Source: Sporolactobacillus sp. STSJ-5
GTDB lineage: Bacteria > Bacillota > Bacilli > Bacillales > Sporolactobacillaceae
Length of the DNA stretch: 64,000 nt
Reading direction: 5' to 3'
Assembly (NCBI RefSeq): GCF_024385605.1
Contig: NZ_JANFOJ010000011.1
Location: forward strand, 45,122 to 109,121
Positions 15,973-27,849 of this stretch are shown here, one piece after another (the stretch's first letter is position 1; the number at the start of each line of letters is the position of its first letter). The position numbers and the translations under genes were made by a program. The notes beneath the pieces are model-generated. The model saw only the letters and a program-made list of their open reading frames with translations. It ran no database searches and was not told the DNA's origin.

Positions 15973-16787
15973 AGCTCATCCACCAACTCTTCCTGAAATA
16001 ATGCTGTGTCCGACAGAGGCACACCTTTAGCTCGCAATGCATTGCGCATTTTTATTGCAAAAGGCAAATCTAGGCCAACCTTCCGAAGTAGTTCGGTCGA
16101 CTTGAAAATATCACGCGGCTTTCCTTCTCGAATCAATTGTCCGTCGTTCATAACAAGCAAGCGATCAGAATGAATGGCTTCTTCAAGGTCGTGGGTAATC
16201 GAAATGACGGTTAGATGACGGTCTCTGTTCAATGCGCGTACGGTTTGGATAATTTCTTTCCTTCCTTCCGGATCAAGCATTGAGGTTGACTCATCCATAA
16301 TTATAATGAGCGGGCGAAGTGCGACAATGCCTGCGATGGCAACACGCTGTTTCTGTCCGCCGGAAAGGCGATGCGGTTCACTCTTTGCAAATTGATCCAT
16401 CCTTACAAGGCGCAGTGCTTCTGTCAGACGTTCGATCATGACCTCGCGTGACAAGCCGTGGTTTTCCATACCGAATGCGACATCATCCTGAACCGTCGCA
16501 CCGACAAACTGGTTGTCCGGATTTTGAAAGACCATGCCGACTAAACGGCGAATCTCCCAAATCTTCTCCTCATCCGAGGTCACGTAACCACCGACATTCA
16601 CCGTTCCTTTTTGAGGAAGGATCAGCCCATTAAGACATTTCGCCAAGGTTGATTTTCCTGAACCATTGTGACCAACAATGGAAAGCCACTCACCTTTATT
16701 TACCGTAAAATTGATATTTTTTAACACATAGGGCTGTTCTTCAGAATAGCGATAGGACAGATCGCTCACTTCAATGATCTTCTCCAT
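15948..16787 (-). CDS. ecfA1: ECF transporter ATPase EcfA1
   Basis: 279 residues. Walker A GHNGSGKST (residues about 39-47), Q-loop MVFQNPDNQFVGATVQDDVAFG (the usual EcfA1 wording), signature LSGGQKQRVAIAG, Walker B, here LIIIMDESTSMLDP, and ITHDLEEA. In the Walker B region the usual DEAT/DEPT reads DEST, as commonly seen in EcfA1. First gene of the ecfA1-ecfA2-ecfT-truA operon under the promoter at 16898-16927. Confidence 0.96.
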   Translation of the reverse strand: MEKIIEVSDLSYRYSEEQPYVLKNINFTVNKGEWLSIVGHNGSGKSTLAKCLNGLILPQKGTVNVGGYVTSDEEKIWEIRRLVGMVFQNPDNQFVGATVQDDVAFGMENHGLSREVMIERLTEALRLVRMDQFAKSEPHRLSGGQKQRVAIAGIVALRPLIIIMDESTSMLDPEGRKEIIQTVRALNRDRHLTVISITHDLEEAIHSDRLLVMNDGQLIREGKPRDIFKSTELLRKVGLDLPFAIKMRNALRAKGVPLSDTALFQEELVDELWTLHSSM

Positions 16788-16897
16788 CTAGTGCCTCCAC
16801 TCCTCTCAGGGGCGCATAAATGCGTCTGCTTTTCTATGTATCGCGAATAGACAAGCCATTCGCACTCATCTCAACTCATGCTGCTCTCATGTAATGA

Positions 16898-16927
16898 ATT
16901 ATAGACTGGTCTTGAAATTAAGTACAA
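16898..16927 (-). promoter_or_regulatory. SigA promoter for the ecf operon
   Basis: Minus strand TTGTAC (16922-16927), 18 bp, TATAAT (16898-16903), about 110 bases upstream of ecfA1 and just past the rplQ terminator. Confidence 0.65.
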
Positions 16928-16969
16928 ATGAACACTCATCAAATTTTCAGAATGTCTTCTGATTGTGCG

Positions 16970-17016
16970 AAAAAAGGCAGAAATCCAAGCTCATGCGAAC
17001 CCGAATTCTGCCTCTC
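16970..17016 (-). terminator. Intrinsic terminator after rplQ
   Basis: On the minus strand GGCAGAA pairs with TTCTGCC across a structured loop and is followed by TTTTTT. It closes the long ribosomal protein transcript and separates it from the ecf promoter. Confidence 0.75.
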
Positions 17017-17028
17017 GTAAATCACTGA

Positions 17029-17394
17029 TTATTTAACCAGTTCAATAATTGCCATTTCGGCACCATCGCCTTGACGAGGACCTACTTTCAAGATGCGTGT
17101 ATAACCACCCTGGCGCTCTGCGTAGCGCTTAGCAATATCATCAAACAGTTTCTGAACCGCATTCTGATTTGCTTCCTGATCAGCAACTTCATTGCGGATA
17201 AAAGCCGCAGCCTGACGACGTGCGTGCAGATCGCCGCGTTTACCCAGCGTAATCATTTTTTCAACGATCGGGCGAAGTGCTTTTGCTTTGGAATGCGTTG
17301 TCTGAATCCGTTCGTTAATAATCAAGTCGGTCGCTAGATCGCGGAACAGCGCCTTCCTCGCAGCTGAATCCCGGCCTAATTTTGCATATGCCAT
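17029..17394 (-). CDS. rplQ: 50S ribosomal protein L17
   Basis: 121 residues: [62 protein letters not shown], ending [13 protein letters not shown]. Normal length and complete. L17 sits near the peptide exit tunnel. Last gene of the alpha cluster, after rpoA. Confidence 0.98.
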   Translation of the reverse strand: MAYAKLGRDSAARKALFRDLATDLIINERIQTTHSKAKALRPIVEKMITLGKRGDLHARRQAAAFIRNEVADQEANQNAVQKLFDDIAKRYAERQGGYTRILKVGPRQGDGAEMAIIELVK

Positions 17395-17476
17395 TTACTT
17401 GTACCTCCTTTATTCCTGCCTTAAATCTTTCTTTTTTGCGCAAAAAAGAAAAATAATCCCTTGTCTGGTCAACTGG

Positions 17477-18421
17477 TTACTCTTCCACTCTCAGCCCAAG
17501 GCCGAGGTCGTGCAGCTTTTCTTCAACTTCTTCAAGAGACTTCCGTCCAAGATTCCGAACCTTCATCATGTCTTCTTCACTCTTCTGGGTCAGTTCTTGG
17601 ACAGTATTAATTCCGGCGCGTTTCAGACAATTATAAGACCTTACGGACAGATCAAGTTCTTCAATCGTCATTTCAAGCACTTTTTCTTTCTTATCTTCTT
17701 CTTTTTCGATCATGATCTCAGCTTTTTGCGCCTGATCAGTCAAACCAACGAAGATATTCAAGTGTTCCGTCAGAATTTTGGCGCCCAAAGCAATTGCTTC
17801 TTCAGGACGGATGCTTCCATCGGTCCAGACGTCAAGCGTCAGTTTATCATAATTTGCTACCTGACCAACTCTAGTTTTTTCCACTTGATAGTTCACGCGT
17901 GTGATCGGTGTGTAAATTGAATCGATTGGAATCACAGCAATCGGGAGGTCGTCGCTTTTGTTTCCTTCTGCAGGAACATAGCCGCGGCCCTTCTTAGCGA
18001 TCATTCTCACGTGGAAGTGAGCTCCTTCGTCGAGTGTCGCAATTTCCAAATCAGGATTCAATATTTCCACGTCACTGTCGTGGATAATATCGGCAGCTGT
18101 CACTTTTCCCGGTCTCTGAACGTCAATTTCCAATGTCTTTTCTTCATCCGAATAAAGCTTCAAGCAAAGCTTTTTAACATTCAAGATGATCGCTGTTACA
18201 TCTTCCACAACGCCTTCAATGGTAGAAAATTCATGAAGCACAGTATCAAACTGTACCGTTGTTACAGCCGCGCCTGGAAGGGATGAAAGTAAAATTCGAC
18301 GTAAAGAATTACCCAGAGTCGTGCCGTATCCACGTTCGAGCGGTTCAACAACAAACTTTCCATAGCTTCCGTCGTCTGCTATTTCAACCGTATCGATCTT
18401 TGGCTTTTCGATCTCAATCAT
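17477..18421 (-). CDS. rpoA: RNA polymerase alpha subunit
   Basis: 314 residues from the ATG at 18421 ([50 protein letters not shown]), with GGAGGG about ten bases before it; a longer frame upstream is not conserved. The N-terminal domain (assembly, about 1-230) and the C-terminal domain (about 245-314, [47 protein letters not shown]) are joined by a charged linker. The C-terminal domain binds UP elements and regulators. Lies between rpsK and rplQ as in Bacillus. Confidence 0.98.
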   Translation of the reverse strand: MIEIEKPKIDTVEIADDGSYGKFVVEPLERGYGTTLGNSLRRILLSSLPGAAVTTVQFDTVLHEFSTIEGVVEDVTAIILNVKKLCLKLYSDEEKTLEIDVQRPGKVTAADIIHDSDVEILNPDLEIATLDEGAHFHVRMIAKKGRGYVPAEGNKSDDLPIAVIPIDSIYTPITRVNYQVEKTRVGQVANYDKLTLDVWTDGSIRPEEAIALGAKILTEHLNIFVGLTDQAQKAEIMIEKEEDKKEKVLEMTIEELDLSVRSYNCLKRAGINTVQELTQKSEEDMMKVRNLGRKSLEEVEEKLHDLGLGLRVEE

Positions 18422-18578
18422 CAAATATGAACCCTCCTTCAAAACGTCGATACTTCGTCAGCGCGCGTTGGCCAAAATGTTACCATTTCATATGGGCTTA
18501 CGGCGTGCTTCTCAGTTTTTTTGGTGTACACGTTTATTCATAGTTGCATTATTAACAGATTAATAGCGAGCTATACAA

Positions 18579-18971
18579 TCAAACGCGGCGACGTTTCGGA
18601 GGACGGCAGCCGTTGTGCGGAACCGGAGTGACGTCGCGGATTGTTGTCACTTCAAGTCCTACAGCCTGAAGTGCACGAATTGCTGCTTCACGGCCGGCAC
18701 CCGGTCCTTTAACAGATACTTCAACCGATTTCATACCGCTGTCCATTGCGCTTTTGCCTGCTGCTTCCGCTGCAGTCTGTGCTGCGAAAGGAGTGGATTT
18801 CCTGGAACCTTTGAAACCCAAGCCGCCTGCACTAGCCCATGCAATAGCATTACCGTGCGGATCCGTAATGGTAACGATCGTATTGTTAAATGTTGAACGG
18901 ATGTGTGCCACCCCGTTCTCCACATTTCTCTTAACCCGGCGCTTACGCGTACGTTGTTGTGCTTTTGCCAT
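18579..18971 (-). CDS. rpsK: 30S ribosomal protein S11
   Basis: 130 residues: [61 protein letters not shown], ending [16 protein letters not shown]. Standard length. S11 lies on the 30S platform near the E site. A 136-base gap to rpoA follows, longer than the other gaps in the cluster, with no clear promoter seen. Confidence 0.98.
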   Translation of the reverse strand: MAKAQQRTRKRRVKRNVENGVAHIRSTFNNTIVTITDPHGNAIAWASAGGLGFKGSRKSTPFAAQTAAEAAGKSAMDSGMKSVEVSVKGPGAGREAAIRALQAVGLEVTTIRDVTPVPHNGCRPPKRRRV

Positions 18972-18992
18972 AAATGTTTAACCCTCCTTTAC

Positions 18993-19358
18993 TTATTTCT
19001 TTTTACCAGCCATCGTGCGCTTAGGACCTTTACGCGTACGTGAGTTGTTTTTCGTGTTTTGTCCGCGAACCGGCAGACCTCTGCGGTGGCGGATGCCTCT
19101 ATATGAACCAATTTCAATAAGTCTCTTGATGTTCAGAGAAACTTCGCGGCGAAGATCACCTTCAACGCGGTAGTGGTCAACCACTTCACGGATACGTGTC
19201 TGTTCTTCTTCAGTCAGATCGCGCACACGTGTATCTTCAGAAACGTTGGCTTCGGCCAAAATTTTCTTAGCCGTAGTCGGGCCGATGCCGAAGATGTAGG
19301 TTAGTGAGATAACTACACGTTTTTCTCTTGGAATATCGATACCTGCAATACGAGCCAT
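18993..19358 (-). CDS. rpsM: 30S ribosomal protein S13
   Basis: 121 residues: [39 protein letters not shown], with [30 protein letters not shown] at the C-terminus. Contacts the P-site tRNA and the 30S/50S bridge. Complete and normal. Confidence 0.98.
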   Translation of the reverse strand: MARIAGIDIPREKRVVISLTYIFGIGPTTAKKILAEANVSEDTRVRDLTEEEQTRIREVVDHYRVEGDLRREVSLNIKRLIEIGSYRGIRHRRGLPVRGQNTKNNSRTRKGPKRTMAGKKK

Positions 19359-19376
19359 ACGTCAGAGCACCTCCTT

Positions 19377-19490
19377 TTAACCTTGTCTTTGTTTATGTTT
19401 TGGATTTTCACAAATCACCATGACAACACCTTTACGGCGGACAATCTTACATTTTTCACACATCTTTTTAACTGATGGTCTTACCTTCAT
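19377..19490 (-). CDS. rpmJ: 50S ribosomal protein L36 (zinc-binding form)
   Basis: 37 residues: [38 protein letters not shown]11, C14, C27 and H32 are the zinc ligands. The start at 19490 is set by the family length; an upstream in-frame ATG is not used. Lies between infA and rpsM. Confidence 0.98.
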   Translation of the reverse strand: MKVRPSVKKMCEKCKIVRRKGVVMVICENPKHKQRQG

Positions 19491-19521
19491 TATTGAAACC
19501 TCCTTATACACCGCAGAGCAA

Positions 19522-19740
19522 TTATTTATGCCTGAACGTAATGCGGCCGCGCGACACATCATATGGCGACAACTCGACCGTTACTTTATCTCCCGGCAAA
19601 ATGCGAATGAAATGCATACGGATCTTGCCGGATACATGAGCTAAAATCTTATGGCCATTCTCCAATTCCACACGAAACATTGCATTAGGCAGTGGTTCGA
19701 TTACGGTGCCTTCAACTTCAATGACATCTTCCTTAGCCAT
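19522..19740 (-). CDS. infA: Translation initiation factor IF-1
   Basis: 72 residues from the ATG at 19740 ([72 protein letters not shown]), the exact family length; GGGAAGGGTGA precedes it. OB-fold protein that binds the 30S A site during initiation. Nine bases after the KOW-domain gene. Confidence 0.98.
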   Translation of the reverse strand: MAKEDVIEVEGTVIEPLPNAMFRVELENGHKILAHVSGKIRMHFIRILPGDKVTVELSPYDVSRGRITFRHK

Positions 19741-19748
19741 CGGCTGAC

Positions 19749-20057
19749 TCACCCTTCCCTCTTGTTGCTGATTTTTCCATCCAAAAAATGAGCGATGGCA
19801 AAACGCAGTTTTCCGTTTGTCACGCGTCCGATCTCGCGCAGACTTTTCTGTACTTCGACAGATATATATTTTTGAAGTTCAAGATGGCTGATGTTCTTCT
19901 TTTTTGCATTGTCAAACTTTCTCTTGTCGCCATCTGCTATTTCAACAAAACGATGATCGATAAGCCGCACAATGACAAAATAAGAACCCGATTCTTTTCC
20001 CTTCAGCACACGTGCGAGCTGACCGGGAACAGGTAAAGGGGCTTGATCACTACCCAT
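19749..20057 (-). CDS. KOW-domain RNA-binding protein (YbzG-like)
   Basis: 102 residues from the ATG at 20057; a TTG at 20060 is also in frame. [52 protein letters not shown] is a KOW motif like that of the L14e/L27e family. The C-terminal part ([32 protein letters not shown]) appears longer than in the short Bacillus homologue. Conserved between map and infA in many Firmicutes; probably a ribosome-associated factor, but the exact role is not known. Confidence 0.8.
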   Translation of the reverse strand: MGSDQAPLPVPGQLARVLKGKESGSYFVIVRLIDHRFVEIADGDKRKFDNAKKKNISHLELQKYISVEVQKSLREIGRVTNGKLRFAIAHFLDGKISNKREG

Positions 20058-20073
20058 CAATCATCACCTTCAC

Positions 20074-21488
<1,415 letters not shown>

Positions 21489-21506
21489 TCATTCACCGTC
21501 ATTGCC

Positions 21507-22796
21507 TTACCTTTTTCTGATAAAGCCTTGATAGTTCTTTTTGATCAACTGGCTCTCAATACGTTTCATTGTATCAAGTGCAACACCCACAACGATCAGC
21601 AAGCTTGTTCCGCCGATCCTTGCGCTTGCCGGCAGGCTGCCCATTTCGCCGAATACAATCGGAAGAAGTGAGATCACTGCGAGAAAAATGGCACCTAGAA
21701 AGGTCAGACGGTAGAGAATCGTTGTAATAAACTTCTCTGTGCTTTTCCCCGGACGAATACCCGGAATATAGCCGCCTTGTTCGCCAAGGTTTTTTGCCAT
21801 TTTTTCAGGGTTGACCTGAACAAACGTATAGAAATAGGTAAAAGCAATAATCAGTACCGCGTAAATGATCATCCCATAAACCGTTGAATAATCGAAAACG
21901 CGGATAATCCACGCAGTCACATTATTCTGTGGAAAGAAACGGGCAATCGTCGGCGGTGTGATCATCAGTGAGATTGCGAAGATAACTGGGATAACGCCGG
22001 CCGCATTGACCTTGATCGGCAAATGCGTTGGCTCCACACTGTATGTCTTCGTGCCAATTGTTCTTTTTGCATATTGGATCGGAATTTTCCGCATCCCTTG
22101 CTGCACGAAAATGGTTCCGACAACAATCAGAAGAACAATAACAACAATGGCGAGCAATCCAAGTACTTCCATAAATGTGTTGGTTGATGCTGCAAACCGC
22201 TGAGCATAAATCTGGCTGATGGCCGTAGGAATGCGGGCAACAATTCCGGCAAAGATAATAATGGATATGCCGTTTCCTACTCCATAAGCAGTAATCTGAT
22301 CACCCAGCCATACGAGAAAAGCCGTACCGGTTGTCAGTACCAAAGCAATGATTAGAAAGGTCCAAATAGTTGGATTGCTTACCAATCCTTGATAACTGTT
22401 ACTGAACGTGTAGGAAAGTCCAAGTGCTTCAACAAAGCCGAGAACGATCGTTCCATACCTTGTCAGCTGATTCAGTTTGCGTCTTCCCATTTCTCCCTGC
22501 TTCGACCATTCAGTCAATTTCGGTACAACATCCATCTGCAGCAGCTGCACAATAATGGATGCTGTAATGTAAGGCATAATGCCCATAGAGAAGATGGAGA
22601 AGTTCTCCAGCGCGCCACCACCAAAAGTGTTGAACAAGCCAAAGGCACTTGAATCGCTGAAATTGATCATCTCTGTATTAATATCCGGAACAGGAATGAA
22701 TGTCCCGATCCGAAATATAATGAGCATAAGCAGTGTGAATACTATTTTACGGCGAATTTCGGCTTCTCGCCACATACTGGAAAGTACTTGAAACAT
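21507..22796 (-). CDS. secY: Preprotein translocase channel subunit SecY
   Basis: 429 residues from the ATG at 22796, which shares a base with the rplO stop (TGATG); GAGGTGATT precedes it. Ten transmembrane segments are expected and about ten hydrophobic stretches can be read. The GGYIPGIRPG loop and the start (WREAEIRRKIVFTLLMLIIFRIGTFIPVPDI) are classical. Forms the protein-conducting channel with SecE (encoded at 48.5 kb) and SecG. Confidence 0.98.
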   Translation of the reverse strand: MFQVLSSMWREAEIRRKIVFTLLMLIIFRIGTFIPVPDINTEMINFSDSSAFGLFNTFGGGALENFSIFSMGIMPYITASIIVQLLQMDVVPKLTEWSKQGEMGRRKLNQLTRYGTIVLGFVEALGLSYTFSNSYQGLVSNPTIWTFLIIALVLTTGTAFLVWLGDQITAYGVGNGISIIIFAGIVARIPTAISQIYAQRFAASTNTFMEVLGLLAIVVIVLLIVVGTIFVQQGMRKIPIQYAKRTIGTKTYSVEPTHLPIKVNAAGVIPVIFAISLMITPPTIARFFPQNNVTAWIIRVFDYSTVYGMIIYAVLIIAFTYFYTFVQVNPEKMAKNLGEQGGYIPGIRPGKSTEKFITTILYRLTFLGAIFLAVISLLPIVFGEMGSLPASARIGGTSLLIVVGVALDTMKRIESQLIKKNYQGFIRKR

Positions 22797-23236
22797 CAAA
22801 TCACCTCAATGTTTCCGCCGGCAGCTTCAATCGCTTCTTTAGCAGAAGCAGAGAATTTATGCGCCTTAACTGTCAATTTAGCTTCAAGCTTGCCTTCGCC
22901 CAAAATCTTAACGCCGTCGTTTAATTTGCGAATTACTCGTTTTTCAAGAAGTAATTCCGGTGTGATTGCTGTTCCGTTCTCAAAACGGTTCAGTGTTTCA
23001 ACATTAACAATAGCGTAGATTTTGCGTGTCGGGTTCTTAAAGCCCTTCTTTGGCAGTCTTTGAAGCAATGGATTCTGTCCGCCTTCAAATCCGAGGCGTA
23101 CTCTGCCGCCCGAACGAGCTTTCTGTCCTTTTTGTCCTCGACCAGATGTTTTGCCAAGTCCTGAACCGTAGCCGCGCCCTACTCTTTTGCGAGCGAAACG
23201 GGAGCCTTCAGCTGGTTTCAATTCATGGAGTTTCAT
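22796..23236 (-). CDS. rplO: 50S ribosomal protein L15
   Basis: 146 residues: [66 protein letters not shown]. Conserved Gly/Arg-rich N-terminal extension and C-terminal [23 protein letters not shown]. Late 50S assembly protein. Confidence 0.98.
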   Translation of the reverse strand: MKLHELKPAEGSRFARKRVGRGYGSGLGKTSGRGQKGQKARSGGRVRLGFEGGQNPLLQRLPKKGFKNPTRKIYAIVNVETLNRFENGTAITPELLLEKRVIRKLNDGVKILGEGKLEAKLTVKAHKFSASAKEAIEAAGGNIEVI

Positions 23237-23271
23237 CTTGGCACCTCCTTATTCTCAATTTCACTTTCAAA

Positions 23272-23460
23272 TCAATCATTCAGTTCGCGAACCGCCAAAA
23301 GATGGGAGACCTTGTTGATCATGCCGCGAATTGCCGGATTATCATCCTGAACAACGGTTTGGTAGGTCTTCTTAAGACCAAGTGTTCTTACCGTCACGCG
23401 TTGTGATTCTGGACGTCCGATCACACTATGTTTGAGGGTAATTTCCAATTTGTTAGCCAA
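23272..23460 (-). CDS. rpmD: 50S ribosomal protein L30
   Basis: 62 residues: [62 protein letters not shown]. Usual size for bacterial L30; between rpsE and rplO. Confidence 0.97.
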   Translation of the reverse strand: MANKLEITLKHSVIGRPESQRVTVRTLGLKKTYQTVVQDDNPAIRGMINKVSHLLAVRELND

Positions 23461-23473
23461 TTTTGTTCCCTCC

Positions 23474-23974
23474 TTATCCGAGCAGTTCTTCTACTGATTT
23501 GCCGCGCAGCTTTGCCACTTGTTCTACGCGTTTCAAGCTCTGCAAGCCCTCAACTGTCGCGCGAACCATGTTAATCGGATTGTTTGATCCGAGAGACTTC
23601 GAAAGAATGTCCCCCAGTCCGGACAATTCGAGTACGGCACGGACAGGGCCGCCGGCGATAATTCCGGTACCTTCGGAAGCTGGTTTCAACAGCACGCTAC
23701 CGGCTCCTGAATGGCCTGTTACTTGATGAGGAATGGTTGTATTTACGATCGGAACATTAAATACGTTCTTCTTCGCATCTTCAATTGCTTTGCGAATGGC
23801 TTCAGGAACTTCGTGAGCCTTTCCCTGGCCATAACCTACATTGCCTTTTTTGTCGCCAACGACAACCAGCGCTGAAAAACGGAACCTGCGTCCGCCTTTA
23901 ACTACTTTCGCTACTCGGTTGATTGTTACGACGCGTTCTTCAAATTCTGATTTATTGCGATCATTATTAGCCAT
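23474..23974 (-). CDS. rpsE: 30S ribosomal protein S5
   Basis: 166 residues. [61 protein letters not shown], then GSGTVLLKP-like [51 protein letters not shown]. Residues linked to spectinomycin resistance (VVKGGRRF region) have the normal wording. Confidence 0.98.
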   Translation of the reverse strand: MANNDRNKSEFEERVVTINRVAKVVKGGRRFRFSALVVVGDKKGNVGYGQGKAHEVPEAIRKAIEDAKKNVFNVPIVNTTIPHQVTGHSGAGSVLLKPASEGTGIIAGGPVRAVLELSGLGDILSKSLGSNNPINMVRATVEGLQSLKRVEQVAKLRGKSVEELLG

Positions 23975-23992
23975 GGATTCCCCTCCTTAATG

Positions 23993-24355
23993 TTAAAATT
24001 TAAGTCCTGCTTCCCGGGCGCCTTCGGCTACGGCCTTAACACGTCCGTGATAGATGTAACCGCTGCGATCGAAAACAACCGCGTCGATTCCTTTTTCCAA
24101 AGCACGTTCGCCGATCAGTTGGCCGACTTTTTTTGCTGCAGCAACGTCGCTGCCTTTTTCAAGATCAAATGCTTTGTCGATTGATGAAGAAGAAACAAGT
24201 GTTACACCCTTTGCATCATCAATCAATTGCGCATATATATTCTTTGAAGAACGAAAAACGTTTAAACGCGGACGTTCTGCAGTACCCACGATACGGTGGC
24301 GTACATGAAGATGTCTTTTCTGACGCAGCGCGTTTTTGTCTTTTTTGGTAATCAT
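23993..24355 (-). CDS. rplR: 50S ribosomal protein L18
   Basis: 120 residues: [52 protein letters not shown], ending [19 protein letters not shown]. Binds 5S rRNA with L5. Confidence 0.98.
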   Translation of the reverse strand: MITKKDKNALRQKRHLHVRHRIVGTAERPRLNVFRSSKNIYAQLIDDAKGVTLVSSSSIDKAFDLEKGSDVAAAKKVGQLIGERALEKGIDAVVFDRSGYIYHGRVKAVAEGAREAGLKF

Positions 24356-24393
24356 ACAGTCTGTCGCTCCTTTCTCGTAGAAATTGAACTCAA

Positions 24394-24930
24394 TTACTTA
24401 CCTGTTTTACCTTCCTTACGGCGTACCTTTTCGCCTTCATAGCGAATACCTTTGCCCTTGTAAGGCTCAGGAGCACGAACGGAACGAATGTTAGCGGCAA
24501 CTTCACCGACACGCTGCTTGTCGATTCCTGTAACAGAAATCTTGTTGTTTCCTTCAACAGCGAGTTCGATTCCTTCTTCAGGAACGATTTCTACAGGGTG
24601 AGAGTAGCCAACGTTCAGAACCAAATTCTTGCCTTGCTTGTTGGCACGATAACCAACGCCGACAAGTTCCAAATTCTTAACGAAACCCTTTGTCACACCT
24701 TCAACCATGTTGCTGATCAAGCTGCTCGTCGTACCGTGCAAAGCGCGGTGTTGATTCGAATCATCAGGTCTTTCAACTTTTACTTCGTTTTCTTCCTGTT
24801 TGATGATCATATCCGGATGAAACTTCCGGGATAATTCACCTTTTGGCCCTTTGACTGTTACAGTCTGGCCGTCAATCGTAACCGTTACGCCATCAGGAAC
24901 GGCAGTCGGTCTTAATCCTATACGAGACAT
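24394..24930 (-). CDS. rplF: 50S ribosomal protein L6
   Basis: 178 residues: [40 protein letters not shown], with [20 protein letters not shown] and the C-terminal [25 protein letters not shown]. Two-domain protein near the factor-binding site. Confidence 0.98.
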   Translation of the reverse strand: MSRIGLRPTAVPDGVTVTIDGQTVTVKGPKGELSRKFHPDMIIKQEENEVKVERPDDSNQHRALHGTTSSLISNMVEGVTKGFVKNLELVGVGYRANKQGKNLVLNVGYSHPVEIVPEEGIELAVEGNNKISVTGIDKQRVGEVAANIRSVRAPEPYKGKGIRYEGEKVRRKEGKTGK

Positions 24931-24957
24931 TAGGACACCTCCATTCTTGTTTGCTCA

Positions 24958-25356
24958 TTACCAAATATATGCAAGCACTTCTCCGCCAACTTTTTGCTGA
25001 CGTGCTTCTTTATCCGTAATAACACCTTTTGATGTTGATACAAGCGCAATACCGAGACCGCCAAGAACCTTCGGCACCTCGTCTGCCTTCGCATAAACGC
25101 GAAGACCCGGCTTGCTGATTCTCTTCAAACCAGAAATAACTCGTTCTTTGCTGCCGCCGTATTTCAGAATCAGTCGAAGCACACCTTGTTTATTATCTTC
25201 AATGTATTCAACGTCCTTGATGAATCCCTCACGTTTCAGGATTTCAGCAATTTCTTTCTTGATTCTGGAACCTGGCAGCTCAATCTGTTCATGGCGAACA
25301 ATATTGGCGTTGCGAATGCGGGTCAGCATATCTGCAATCGGATCTGTCATGACCAT
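24958..25356 (-). CDS. rpsH: 30S ribosomal protein S8
   Basis: 132 residues: [46 protein letters not shown], ending [19 protein letters not shown]. Primary 16S-binding protein of the central domain. Confidence 0.98.
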   Translation of the reverse strand: MVMTDPIADMLTRIRNANIVRHEQIELPGSRIKKEIAEILKREGFIKDVEYIEDNKQGVLRLILKYGGSKERVISGLKRISKPGLRVYAKADEVPKVLGGLGIALVSTSKGVITDKEARQQKVGGEVLAYIW

Positions 25357-25389
25357 GCAAATCGACCTCCTTCCCTATCACTTAAAATT

Positions 25390-25575
25390 TTACCAACTAG
25401 CTTTTCTAACACCTGGGATTTGTCCTTTATGGGCAAGTTCGCGAAAACAAATTCTGCATAATTTGAATTTTCTAAGAACCGAATGAGGACGTCCGCAGCG
25501 TTCACAGCGTGTGTATTCCTGCACTTTGAATTTTTTTGGGCGATGTGATGAAACAAGCATTGATTTTTTTGCCAA
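25390..25575 (-). CDS. rpsN: 30S ribosomal protein S14, zinc-binding type Z
   Basis: 61 residues with the four-cysteine zinc site (CERCGRPH ... CRICF). This is the short zinc form made under zinc-replete conditions. In Bacillus subtilis a zinc-free paralogue lies elsewhere; none is visible here. Confidence 0.98.
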   Translation of the reverse strand: MAKKSMLVSSHRPKKFKVQEYTRCERCGRPHSVLRKFKLCRICFRELAHKGQIPGVRKASW

Positions 25576-25595
25576 AATTCATATCCTCCTTGCGA

Positions 25596-26138
25596 TTATT
25601 TTTTTACGAACGGCATGCCCAGCATTGTAAGTAATTCTGCTGCTTCTTCATCTGTGTTAGCAGATGTTACGATAACGATGTCCATACCGCGTACTTTATC
25701 AACTTTATCATAGTCAATTTCAGGGAAGATCAATTGTTCACGGATACCCAGCGTGTAGTTTCCGCGGCCGTCAAATGCTTTCTTTGAAACACCACGGAAG
25801 TCACGTACACGAGGAAGTGCAACAGTAACCAGCTTGTCGAGAAAATCATACATACGATCTTTTCTAAGGGTTACTTTTGTGCCGATTGCTACACCTTCGC
25901 GAAGCTTGAATGCAGCAATTGATTTTTTCGCCCGTGTAATAACTGGCTTCTGGCCGGACAACGCCGTCAGATCTTCTACAGCACTGTCCAATGCCTTCGA
26001 GTTGTGAACAGCCTCACCGACACCCATATTAATGACTACTTTTTGAATTGCCGGCACCTGCATTACCGAAGTATAGTTAAACTTTTCAACTAAAGCCGGA
26101 ACAACTTCCTTTTCATACTTTTCTTTGAAACGGCTCAT
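25596..26138 (-). CDS. rplE: 50S ribosomal protein L5
   Basis: 180 residues from the ATG at 26138 ([44 protein letters not shown]), with AAGGAGGT at good distance; the extra upstream codons of the open frame are not conserved. Binds 5S r[23 protein letters not shown] block present. Confidence 0.98.
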   Translation of the reverse strand: MSRFKEKYEKEVVPALVEKFNYTSVMQVPAIQKVVINMGVGEAVHNSKALDSAVEDLTALSGQKPVITRAKKSIAAFKLREGVAIGTKVTLRKDRMYDFLDKLVTVALPRVRDFRGVSKKAFDGRGNYTLGIREQLIFPEIDYDKVDKVRGMDIVIVTSANTDEEAAELLTMLGMPFVKK

Positions 26139-26167
26139 GTGTTTACCTCCTTTCACAGACAATCAGC

Positions 26168-26485
26168 TCAATCGATGACTTCGCCTGATTTTTTAGAAAC
26201 TCGAACTTTTTTTCCGTCTACTATTTTATGACCTACGCGTGTAGGTTCACTTGTCTTTGGATCAAGCAGCATAACATTTGATACGTGAATTGGCGCCTCT
26301 TTTTCGAGAATGCCGCCTTGCGGAGCTGCCTGGCTCGGCTTTGAATGCTTCTTGACGATGTTGACACCTTCAACAAGCACGCGTTCCTTTGCCGGATAAG
26401 CTGCAAGGATCACACCTTGTTTGCCTTTATCCTTGCCGGAAATGACTTGAACCTTATCGCCTTTTTTCACATGCAGTTTTGCCAT
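26168..26485 (-). CDS. rplX: 50S ribosomal protein L24
   Basis: 105 residues from the ATG at 26485 ([47 protein letters not shown]); the upstream GTG overlaps the AGGAGGTG ribosome site. KOW motif ([13 protein letters not shown]) seen. Initiator protein of 50S assembly. Confidence 0.98.
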   Translation of the reverse strand: MAKLHVKKGDKVQVISGKDKGKQGVILAAYPAKERVLVEGVNIVKKHSKPSQAAPQGGILEKEAPIHVSNVMLLDPKTSEPTRVGHKIVDGKKVRVSKKSGEVID

Positions 26486-26520
26486 GTTAAATGCCACCTC
26501 CTTTTCCTAACCATTCAGAA

Positions 26521-26889
26521 TTACAATACTTCCGGTGCGAGAGAGACGATTTTCATAAATTGTCCGTCACGCAGTTCACGGGCAACTGGCCCAAAGATAC
26601 GCGTGCCGCGAGGACTCTTATCTTCTTTAATCAGTACAACGGCATTTTCGTCAAAGCGAATGTAAGAGCCGTCCGTGCGTCGTACACCGTGCTTTGTGCG
26701 AACAACAACTGCTTTTACAACTTCGCCTTTCTTAACAACGCCACCTGGTGTTGCTTGTTTAACCGTAGCAACGATGAGATCACCGATATTAGCAGTCTTG
26801 CGACCGGATCCTCCCAAAACTTTGATGGTAAGGACTTCACGAGCGCCTGAGTTATCGGCAACTTTCAAACGGCTTTCCTGCTGAATCAT
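26521..26889 (-). CDS. rplN: 50S ribosomal protein L14
   Basis: 122 residues from the ATG at 26889 ([50 protein letters not shown]). Family length and wording are exact. Forms bridge B8 between subunits. Confidence 0.98.
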   Translation of the reverse strand: MIQQESRLKVADNSGAREVLTIKVLGGSGRKTANIGDLIVATVKQATPGGVVKKGEVVKAVVVRTKHGVRRTDGSYIRFDENAVVLIKEDKSPRGTRIFGPVARELRDGQFMKIVSLAPEVL

Positions 26890-26930
26890 AAAGTGCAACC
26901 TCCTTTCGATCTTCGAACACGTTCGACAGA

Positions 26931-27203
26931 TCAGATAATAACGGATTCCTCAACGATTTTTACAAGACGAAAACGTTTATCTTTAGAAAGCGGACGAGTT
27001 TCAATAATTTCAACAATATCGCCGACTTTTGCTTGATTATTTTCATCATGTGCTTTGAATCTCTTGGAAAACTTCACATGCTTTCCATAGAGACGGTGGT
27101 TCTTGTAAGTCTCAACGAGTACAGTAATGGTCTTATCCATTTTGTCTGAGACAACGCGACCAACCAGGACTTTACGGGCGTTCGTGCGTGTTTCTTCTGC
27201 CAT
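26931..27203 (-). CDS. rpsQ: 30S ribosomal protein S17
   Basis: 90 residues: [78 protein letters not shown]-fold 16S-binding protein, slightly longer at the N-terminus than average. Confidence 0.98.
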   Translation of the reverse strand: MAEETRTNARKVLVGRVVSDKMDKTITVLVETYKNHRLYGKHVKFSKRFKAHDENNQAKVGDIVEIIETRPLSKDKRFRLVKIVEESVII

Positions 27204-27219
27204 TCAAATAACCTCCTTC

Positions 27220-27423
27220 TCAGCCGTTTTGAACATTTAATTCACGTTCATGCAAAATTGTCTTTGCGCGAGCAATGGATTTGCGGACTGCGCGAATGCG
27301 AGCCGGATTTTCCAATTGTCCGGTAGCGAGCTGGAAACGCAGATTAAATAATTCTTCTTTCAAAGACTTGACGTTTTCCTCAACTTCAGCAGTGGTCAAA
27401 TTACGAATTTCCTCAGCCTTCAT
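27220..27423 (-). CDS. rpmC: 50S ribosomal protein L29
   Basis: 67 residues from the ATG at 27423 ([57 protein letters not shown]). The start lies inside the last codons of rplP (11-base overlap), so translation is coupled. Near the exit tunnel. Confidence 0.98.
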   Translation of the reverse strand: MKAEEIRNLTTAEVEENVKSLKEELFNLRFQLATGQLENPARIRAVRKSIARAKTILHERELNVQNG

Positions 27424-27847
27424 TTGCGTCACCACCCACTTCTTCACGTTTCACGATTTTCGTTTTAATAGGCAATTTGTGGCTCGCAAGTCTTAAGGCT
27501 TCGCTTGCCACTTCTTCACTAATGCCGCCGACTTCAAATAAAACACGGCCGGGCTTCACAACAGCTACCCATCCTTCAGGAGCACCTTTACCAGAACCCA
27601 TTCGGACATCAAGAGGTTTCTTTGTATATGATTTTTGCGGGAAAATTTTGATCCATACTTTTCCGCCACGTTTCATAAAACGTGTCATAGCGATACGAGC
27701 CGCTTCAATCTGACGACTGCTGATCCATGCGGATTCCAGCGCCTGCAGACCGTATTCACCGAACGTTACCGAAGCGCCGCCTTTAGTCTGGCCGCGCATT
27801 CTTCCGCGGTGCTGTCTGCGATACTTTGTACGTTTAGGCATTAACAT
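27413..27847 (-). CDS. rplP: 50S ribosomal protein L16
   Basis: 144 residues: [78 protein letters not shown]. The first of two close ATGs matches the usual ML(L/M)PKR start. Binds the A-site region of 23S rRNA. Confidence 0.98.
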   Translation of the reverse strand: MLMPKRTKYRRQHRGRMRGQTKGGASVTFGEYGLQALESAWISSRQIEAARIAMTRFMKRGGKVWIKIFPQKSYTKKPLDVRMGSGKGAPEGWVAVVKPGRVLFEVGGISEEVASEALRLASHKLPIKTKIVKREEVGGDANEG

Positions 27848-27849
27848 AA

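Noticed and set aside
14313..16787. Possible dedicated vitamin transporter
   Set aside because: No S component gene adjoins the EcfT/EcfA module; the order with truA and rplM is the shared group II module.
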